Assembly: GCA_017610525.1 (NCBI GenBank)
Contig: JAFCBW010000073.1
Span: 1 to 6,071, forward strand
Direction: 5' to 3'
From: Candidatus Nanohalarchaeota archaeon
GTDB taxonomy: Archaea; EX4484-52; B79-G9
Length of the DNA: 6,071 nt
Shown: piece after piece, positions 1-4,591 of the stretch
Numbering within the stretch: position 1 is the first letter of the stretch
How the letters are laid out: each line of letters begins with the position of its first letter
The notes under the pieces: model-generated
Seen by the model: the letters and a program-made list of their open reading frames with translations, nothing else
The model's database searches: none
What the model was told of the DNA's origin: nothing
Translations under genes and position numbers: made by a program

Positions 1-1069
1 TGCGATTTTAGCAGTATCTTATGTGAGCGCAGATCCACCAACGTCAGATGACTGGGAAGATTTGAATGTAAGTGTTGAGGTAGCATCCCAGATATGGGTT
101 GACATAGCACCAGACCATATCAGGTGGTACGATGTAAACCCAGGTGCTGATAGTACAAACTTTACTGATGAGGAGAAAAGCACGACAAATCATGAAGGTA
201 TAGTGATAAGAAATATCGGCTCTGTAGATATTAAGACCGTGTGGTTCAATGCAAGCTATCCTGATGCTCTTCCTTATGGTACTGGAACATTGAGCAATTA
301 TGATACAGCTAATTTTGTTTTGCTAAGTCAGGCAGATATAGACGGTAATAATTCTGAGCAGACAGTGGATACCAGATATTATTATATTAATAAAAAGGAA
401 TATGCAGAAGCAGAGAGAGTGTATATTGATGCTACTACATATGATACACAGTATGGAAGAAATATTCCTTATGTTCAGACAGTTTATCCTGTGGCTGCGT
501 CGAATGTAACACTCGGTCGCATGAGAGATGGTGCGAATGAATACTTCTGGGCAATACTAGCGGATAATGCTGGTGATTGCGATCCCCTTACAGGTGCCAG
601 TGATCCTAAGTTCTATATAGGAATTGATCCGCATAATGAAACATATGTAGGAGATATTGATTTGAGCAGTGCTTGCGAAGCTGGCGGAACATGTGAAGAA
701 GTGATAGCATGGTCTGCAGTAGGTGACTACTATCGCGGGTATCTTGAAGAGAATGCTAACAGATGGAAAGGCTCTGTAGTTGTACTGGATAAAGACTGTC
801 ATGGCGTAACTGTTATCACATGGAATAAGGATCTTGCGCTTAATACAATAAATGACCCGGCAGACTATTCTGCAAGTTACTGGCTTGCGAACTCATCCGG
901 GTACGGTAGTACTAACTTTCCACAGGGAACTGACCTCGAAGGAGAACTTGCCCCCGGTGAGTATTATACTGGGTGGCTCAAACTGAGACTGCCTTGGGGG
1001 ATTCCGGCAGGTATACTTGATGCAGGGACAATAACTGTGCATGTAGCAGATGCTAATCCATCAGCATAA
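1..1069 (+). CDS. Secreted, sequon-rich beta-type surface protein, 5'-truncated by the window edge
   Basis: This is the 3' part of a gene for an exported protein of unknown function. The frame is open to the left edge (first full codon at 2). Its first ten residues, AILAVSYVSA, look like the end of a Sec signal peptide, with V at -3 and A at -1, cleaving before the aspartate at 32. The GTG at 23 lies inside this signal and is not the start. Numbering from that codon, the remaining 348 residues have no membrane helix. There are seven N-x-S/T sequons (N15, N46, N76, N109, N161, N205, N290) and four cysteines (C186, C218, C224, C259) that could form disulfides. Alternating hydrophobic and aromatic residues suggest a beta-sandwich. 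The stretch near 305-343, with APGEYYTGW and PWGIPAG followed by TITVHV, resembles the last strands of an Ig-like domain. It recalls secreted protein families of DPANN archaea, but this is from memory and no family name is claimed. A hairpin terminator follows. Confidence 0.85.
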   Translation, partial: AILAVSYVSADPPTSDDWEDLNVSVEVASQIWVDIAPDHIRWYDVNPGADSTNFTDEEKSTTNHEGIVIRNIGSVDIKTVWFNASYPDALPYGTGTLSNYDTANFVLLSQADIDGNNSEQTVDTRYYYINKKEYAEAERVYIDATTYDTQYGRNIPYVQTVYPVAASNVTLGRMRDGANEYFWAILADNAGDCDPLTGASDPKFYIGIDPHNETYVGDIDLSSACEAGGTCEEVIAWSAVGDYYRGYLEENANRWKGSVVVLDKDCHGVTVITWNKDLALNTINDPADYSASYWLANSSGYGSTNFPQGTDLEGELAPGEYYTGWLKLRLPWGIPAGILDAGTITVHVADANPSA

Positions 1070-1085
1070 TCGCGCGATATATTTG

Positions 1086-1130
1086 GGATAGGAGAGATTT
1101 TTTTCTCTTATCCTTTCCCCTTTTTTATTT
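1086..1130 (+). terminator. Hairpin plus T-tract terminator after the secreted-protein gene
   Basis: GGATAGGAG (1086-1094) pairs with CTCTTATCC (1105-1113), nine pairs including one G-U, around a 10-base T-rich loop. A CT-rich stretch and a run of six T follow directly, and further T-runs continue to about 1172. It starts 17 bases after the stop codon at 1067-1069. Hairpins are not required for archaeal termination but T-tracts are, so the repeated T-runs are the stronger evidence. Confidence 0.7.
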
Positions 1131-1216
1131 TCTATTTATTTTTTATAACTATTTTATTGATTTTTTGCTCTTCCTGTAATGTGGAGAAATAGGGCAGAGG
1201 GAGTTTGAGGGGTTGG

Positions 1217-1246
1217 TATATCCCAAAATCAAAGGGATATATTTTA
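1217..1246 (+). promoter_or_regulatory. Putative TATA promoter of the VWA gene inside a perfect inverted repeat
   Basis: ATATATTTTA at 1237-1246, after the purine-rich AAAGGG (1231-1236), fits an archaeal TATA box with BRE. Transcription would start near 1265-1270, giving a leader of only about 10 bases before the ATG at 1278. TATATCCC (1217-1224) and GGGATATA (1234-1241) form a perfect 8-bp inverted repeat with a 9-base A-rich spacer. The right arm overlaps the TATA box. A dimeric repressor bound here would block TBP/TFB, so it is a candidate operator; that role is inferred. Confidence 0.5.
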
Positions 1247-1277
1247 CACTACAGCGAAAGAGCCGAAGAATGATTTT

Positions 1278-2243
1278 ATGAATATTTCAGTGTCTTATGA
1301 ACATATAAACCTGCTCTTGATTCTGCTTGGCTTGGCAGTGATAATACATTTTCTGGTCCTGCGTACGACGAGAAAAAGAACACTGTATTTTTCAAATTAT
1401 GCCTTGCTTGAGAGGATACTCGGGAGAAAAGTATTGCATCAGAATTATCCTGCACTTGCGCTTCGCATGATAATTATTATTTTACTTATCCTTGCAATAT
1501 CTGACTTTAAACTTGTTTTGGATCTTGATGTTGCATCTTTTGATTATGTAATCGCTGTTGATACATCCCCCAGTATGTCCATGAATTTCAGAAATATTAC
1601 TGCAATTACAATGGATTTCCTTGACAGCATGCCGAAAGAGACCCGTGTCGGACTTGTGACTTTCTCAAAAGAAAGCTATATCCAGTCTACTCTGACGCAG
1701 GACTACAGCAGGATAAAAAGAGGAATATTTAATCTTACGGTGGGGGTGCCACCGGGTACTGCGATTGGGAAGGGTCTTTTGACATCTTCAAATGTTCTTG
1801 ATGAGTCGCTAAAGCTCAACAGGACAATCATATTAATTACTGATGGCAATATTGAAGAAGAACTTGCGGCTGGCCTGAATAAGTCACTTGATAGTATAAG
1901 AGCAAAAAATATCTCTGTTTTTGTGATGGGCATAAATAATACAGAATATTCTTCAGATTATGAACTTCCATCCCGACTGAGGACAGAAGATGTTAATGGG
2001 AGTGTCAGTGTTTACGGGCCTGTGCTTGATGAGGAGACATTGATGCTTATAGCCAACCAGACGAACGGGCAATATTATGAAATAACAGATAAGAATTCAA
2101 TGGAGGATGCATTTAAGAGTATCATATTATTGCAAAGACAGGAAATTATGTTGGATGCCCGCTCTTATGTACTGGTACTGCTTGCTCTTCTTATCTTCAT
2201 AGAATGGGGCTTGGGTGCGACGAAGTTCAAGACATTGCCTTAA
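1278..2243 (+). CDS. Membrane-anchored von Willebrand factor A protein (BatA/BatB type)
   Basis: A 321-residue protein with the layout of BatA/BatB proteins. Two hydrophobic helices lie near residues 11-28 and 62-76, a VWA domain runs from about 88 to 285, and a third helix lies near 296-310 before a short tail. The MIDAS metal site is complete: D95, S97 and S99 (DTSPS), T161 (GT in the loop after PP) and D189 (ITDG). Several N-x-S/T sequons fall between helices two and three, consistent with an outward-facing VWA domain. The ATG at 1278 is chosen because it puts the first helix right after a short polar N-terminus, as in the family, and no better in-frame start lies upstream. Shine-Dalgarno match is weak, fitting a near-leaderless message. 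Such proteins work with MoxR AAA+ ATPases and DUF58 proteins, both encoded just downstream but on the opposite strand. It likely presents a metal-dependent protein-binding site at the outer membrane face; the bound partner is unknown. Confidence 0.92.
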   Translation: MNISVSYEHINLLLILLGLAVIIHFLVLRTTRKRTLYFSNYALLERILGRKVLHQNYPALALRMIIIILLILAISDFKLVLDLDVASFDYVIAVDTSPSMSMNFRNITAITMDFLDSMPKETRVGLVTFSKESYIQSTLTQDYSRIKRGIFNLTVGVPPGTAIGKGLLTSSNVLDESLKLNRTIILITDGNIEEELAAGLNKSLDSIRAKNISVFVMGINNTEYSSDYELPSRLRTEDVNGSVSVYGPVLDEETLMLIANQTNGQYYEITDKNSMEDAFKSIILLQRQEIMLDARSYVLVLLALLIFIEWGLGATKFKTLP

Positions 2244-2254
2244 GTTGCGGAAGT

Positions 2255-3280
2255 TTAGTGCCCTGATGCCCATAGTGAGAAATACTCGAGAAAGGGCCTG
2301 ACGAAATCGTCTGTAGTTGTGTCCAGTTTTATGAATCCTGCGCCGATGTTGTTGAAATTCTTCTTTATTTTCTCTTCTTCCTCTATCGCTTTTTTGTTGT
2401 ATTTGTCTCTTATCTTATCAAAGTCCACTTCTGTTCTGTTATTTGTGTATGGCAGTGCCACTCTCATCCTGCCAAGCCCTTCCGGGATATGATAGTCAAG
2501 AGGGTCTCTTATCATGACTCCAATCATTGAATCAAATTTTTCGCTGCACTGTTTGAGCGGAGTATACCAGTCATCTTTGATGTCAATAAAATCAGAAATG
2601 ATAATGAACATTGTTCTTCCTGTAAGGGATTCCTGTGCAATATTTATTGCCTTGCCAAGGTGGGATGATCCCCAGTAATTTTTTGGTTCGCATATCGACT
2701 CTAGCATCCTGTGAAACTGAACTTCTCCCCTGTTAGGTATGTGCATCGCATTTATTTTGTCACTGTAAAGTGCCGCGCCGATCCGCGTTTTGGACATTGC
2801 TGCGGCATAGCCAAGCGTGGCTGCGACTACTGCTGCCATGTCACTTTTAAGGCATTCTTTTGTACCGAAAAGCATTGTGCTTGAAGTGTCAAGTAAAATG
2901 AATGTTGATAAGTCCATCTCTTCTTCGTAGACTTTTAGGTATAATTCATCTACTTTCTCGTGCCCGGCAGACATTCTGACGCTTGCTTTCCAGTCTATCT
3001 TGGAGGCGTCGTCTTCTGCGGTGTATTTTCTCATGCCGTAGAACTGTAGTCCGCTGCTTGCTTTTTTCTTGTATATCAAGGTGAATTTGAATATGTCGAA
3101 GAGCTGTCTTGAATTTATGAGTACTTTTTTCATAAGATTAGCTTTGTTGGGTGTAGCGTTATTTGGGGTTATGTTTCTCTTTGCCTCTTCTGAAAGAGTT
3201 TCCGGGTCAAAAAAAAGTGACTTCAGATGGTGAATTACGCTCTTATGATTATTTTTTGCGTTTTCTTCTGATTTGTCCAT
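2255..3280 (-). CDS. DUF58 family protein with a VWA-like fold, soluble
   Basis: A 341-residue protein with the DUF58 signature at about residues 76-138: SGLQF, the YTAEDDASKIDWKAS segment (canonically R-x-Y-x-x-G-D-D-x-x-x-I-D-W-x-x-S), LYLKVYEEE, then LLDTSSTM. The last motif starts a VWA-like fold. Its MIDAS positions are D131, S133, T135, serine 205/206 where a threonine is usual, and D230 (ISDF). Metal binding is therefore plausible but the site is not canonical. There is no membrane helix or signal peptide, so it is probably cytoplasmic. Some DUF58 proteins carry N-terminal helices; this one instead has a polar leader of about 60 residues. DUF58 proteins are normally encoded next to MoxR ATPases, as here: moxR lies upstream on the same strand with an 84-base gap holding its own TATA candidate. 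Its stop codon is 11 bases from the stop of the convergent VWA gene. The exact biochemical role of DUF58 proteins is not established. Confidence 0.93.
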   Translation of the reverse strand: MDKSEENAKNNHKSVIHHLKSLFFDPETLSEEAKRNITPNNATPNKANLMKKVLINSRQLFDIFKFTLIYKKKASSGLQFYGMRKYTAEDDASKIDWKASVRMSAGHEKVDELYLKVYEEEMDLSTFILLDTSSTMLFGTKECLKSDMAAVVAATLGYAAAMSKTRIGAALYSDKINAMHIPNRGEVQFHRMLESICEPKNYWGSSHLGKAINIAQESLTGRTMFIIISDFIDIKDDWYTPLKQCSEKFDSMIGVMIRDPLDYHIPEGLGRMRVALPYTNNRTEVDFDKIRDKYNKKAIEEEEKIKKNFNNIGAGFIKLDTTTDDFVRPFLEYFSLWASGH

Positions 3281-3335
3281 TATTATCAGCTATGAGATGA
3301 TTATTTGCCGGGGGCAGAGGGTTAGATGCGGCGGA

Positions 3336-3368
3336 GAATCAATGATTTTTATACTGATTCATGAGTCA
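3336..3368. repeat. Inverted repeats around the moxR stop and the DUF58 promoter
   Basis: GAATCA (3336-3341) and TGATTC (3355-3360) are perfect 6-bp inverted arms flanking the TATA candidate. TGATTCATGAGTCA (3355-3368) is also a near-palindrome with one mismatched pair, and its end is the moxR stop codon. Either could be an operator or a small RNA hairpin. The arms are short enough to arise by chance in A/T-rich DNA. Confidence 0.3.
3344..3354 (-). promoter_or_regulatory. Putative TATA box for the DUF58 gene
   Basis: Read on the minus strand the 84-base gap contains GTATAAAAAT (3345-3354), a good archaeal TATA match. A start about 25 bases downstream (near 3320-3325) would give a leader of roughly 40 bases before the ATG at 3280. 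No clear Shine-Dalgarno is seen directly before that ATG. The DUF58 gene may thus have its own promoter as well as read-through from moxR. Confidence 0.45.
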
Positions 3369-4430
3369 GTATACTGGTACAATTCTTATTATCTCGTCTA
3401 TCACTTCTTCTGGTGATATTTTTGATGCTTTTGCCTCGTAATTTAATAATACGCGGTGCCTTAATACGGCGTAGGCAACAGTCTGTACATCTTCAGGTAT
3501 TACGTATGCCCTGTCATTCATGAGCGCATTGGCTTTTGATGCAATAAATAGGGCGATGGATGCTCTTGTTCCTGCACCCCATGCAAGGTATTTTGCAAAT
3601 TTGAAGTCGTATTTCCTTTGCTTCCTTGTTGTCATGATCAGGCTTACAATGTATTTTCTTATTGCACGCGAGAGATACATCTTCTTGACAAGCTGCTGCA
3701 TTTCTACCAGTTCCTCGGGAGTGACTACGTTCTTTATCTTGAATTCTTCCATTGCACGCACTGTGGAGTTGTTTTCTACAATGTATGTCTCGTCTTCTTC
3801 AGGGGGGTAGTCCACGATTATCTTGAATAGGAAGCGGTCCACTTGTGCTTCCGGCAGCGGGAATGTGCCTTCCTGCTCTACAGGGTTCTGGGTTGCCAAT
3901 ACCAAGAAGGGCTTTGGCAGGTTGAATGTCTTTTTGCCGATTGTGACTTGCCGCTCCTGCATCAGTTCAAGCATTGCACTCTGCACTTTAGGCGGGGCAC
4001 GGTTTATCTCGTCTGCCAACAGGAAATTGGCGAAGCAGGGACCTTTTACTGTATAAAATCCCTTGTCCGGGTGATACGCGGTCAGGCCGACAACGTCGCC
4101 TGGCAGCAGGTCAGGGGTGAACTGGATCCGTTTGAATATGGAGTTCCTGACTGTGCCTGAAAAAGAGTTTATCAGCAGTGTTTTTGCAGTGCCTGGAGCG
4201 CCTTCAAGGAGAGCGTGACCATTTGCGACTATACAGCGAAGAAGGGTGTCTACAGTTTCTTTCTGGCCGACTATTGTCTTGTGTATCTCGTGGCGCATCT
4301 GGCAGATTGTTTTGTTGCCGTCTTTTGCTACCTTATTCATGGCTTTTAGCTTGTCCAAATCGACATTATCATCTGTCAGGCGCTCAAGCTCTATTTTCTT
4401 TTCTTCTTTTATTTCTGGTTTTGTTGTCAT
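3366..4430 (-). CDS. MoxR-family AAA+ ATPase
   Basis: A 354-residue AAA+ ATPase of the MoxR group, cytoplasmic. All core motifs are present: Walker A GAPGTAKT (77-84), Walker B LLADEIN (137-143, catalytic pair D140-E141), sensor 1 ATQNP (179-183) followed by the family hallmark VEQEGTFPLPEAQ-DRF, an arginine-finger candidate at R199, and sensor 2 in WGAGTRAS (R289; GASPRA is common in relatives). The C-terminal lid domain covers about 250-350. An extra charged N-terminus of about 45 residues makes it slightly longer than a typical MoxR (about 310-330). The ATG at 4430 has a clear Shine-Dalgarno AAGGAG six bases upstream and a TATA box before it. MoxR ATPases act as chaperone-like machines with VWA-type partners; here DUF58 lies downstream on the same strand and a membrane VWA gene lies beyond it. 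Which substrate is remodelled is unknown. Confidence 0.97.
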   Translation of the reverse strand: MTTKPEIKEEKKIELERLTDDNVDLDKLKAMNKVAKDGNKTICQMRHEIHKTIVGQKETVDTLLRCIVANGHALLEGAPGTAKTLLINSFSGTVRNSIFKRIQFTPDLLPGDVVGLTAYHPDKGFYTVKGPCFANFLLADEINRAPPKVQSAMLELMQERQVTIGKKTFNLPKPFLVLATQNPVEQEGTFPLPEAQVDRFLFKIIVDYPPEEDETYIVENNSTVRAMEEFKIKNVVTPEELVEMQQLVKKMYLSRAIRKYIVSLIMTTRKQRKYDFKFAKYLAWGAGTRASIALFIASKANALMNDRAYVIPEDVQTVAYAVLRHRVLLNYEAKASKISPEEVIDEIIRIVPVY

Positions 4431-4435
4431 CTTAT

Positions 4436-4441
4436 CTCCTT
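4436..4441 (-). promoter_or_regulatory. Shine-Dalgarno site of moxR
   Basis: On the minus strand AAGGAG lies six bases before the ATG. It is the clearest ribosome binding site on this strand and fixes the moxR start; the DUF58 and membrane VWA genes have no comparable site. Confidence 0.7.
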
Positions 4442-4462
4442 AATAATGTATTGTTGTTTGTT

Positions 4463-4472
4463 GTTTATAAAC
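4463..4472 (-). promoter_or_regulatory. Putative TATA box of moxR
   Basis: GTTTATAAAC is a perfect 10-bp palindrome with a TATA core. Upstream on the minus strand the DNA is A-rich (AAAAAACACCCAAAATC), as expected around a BRE. The start would fall near 4441, right before the Shine-Dalgarno site, giving a leader of about 10 bases. Confidence 0.55.
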
Positions 4473-4526
4473 GTTAATGGAGTGTTGATTTTGGGTGTTT
4501 TTTCAGGTGGTTTTTGTGACTTATTG

Positions 4527-4536
4527 ATATATAAAT
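4527..4536 (+). promoter_or_regulatory. Putative TATA box of the repeat-containing gene
   Basis: ATATATAAAT contains TATATAAA (4528-4535), the best TATA match in the window. The predicted start is near 4556, giving a leader of about 35 bases with a Shine-Dalgarno site. Together with the moxR TATA box some 60 bases away on the other strand, this makes 4431-4591 a divergent promoter region. Confidence 0.6.
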
Positions 4537-4579
4537 AACGACAGCAAATAATGTATAGTAAAAGGATATTGTAGAGGAA

Positions 4580-4584
4580 AGGTG
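4580..4584 (+). promoter_or_regulatory. Shine-Dalgarno site of the repeat-containing gene
   Basis: AGGTG, within GAGGAAAGGTGTGA, matches the archaeal anti-SD target GGAGGTGA and ends seven bases before the ATG at 4592. It supports that start; an adjacent in-frame GTG at 4589 is the only near alternative, because a stop at 4559-4561 closes the frame upstream. Confidence 0.6.
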
Positions 4585-4591
4585 TGACGTG

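Noticed and set aside
23..25. GTG as the start of the first gene
   Set aside because: The frame stays open to the left edge and the preceding codons read as the hydrophobic tail of a signal peptide, so the true start is outside the window.
1270..1281. Tiny upstream frame ATG ATT TTA TGA overlapping the VWA start
   Set aside because: A three-codon frame is expected by chance; it has no ribosome binding site of its own, and the predicted transcript starts very near it.
3520..4477. Several plus-strand reading frames across the MoxR gene
   Set aside because: They lie antisense to a clear AAA+ ATPase with all motifs, and their translations are cysteine/leucine-rich with no recognisable domain.
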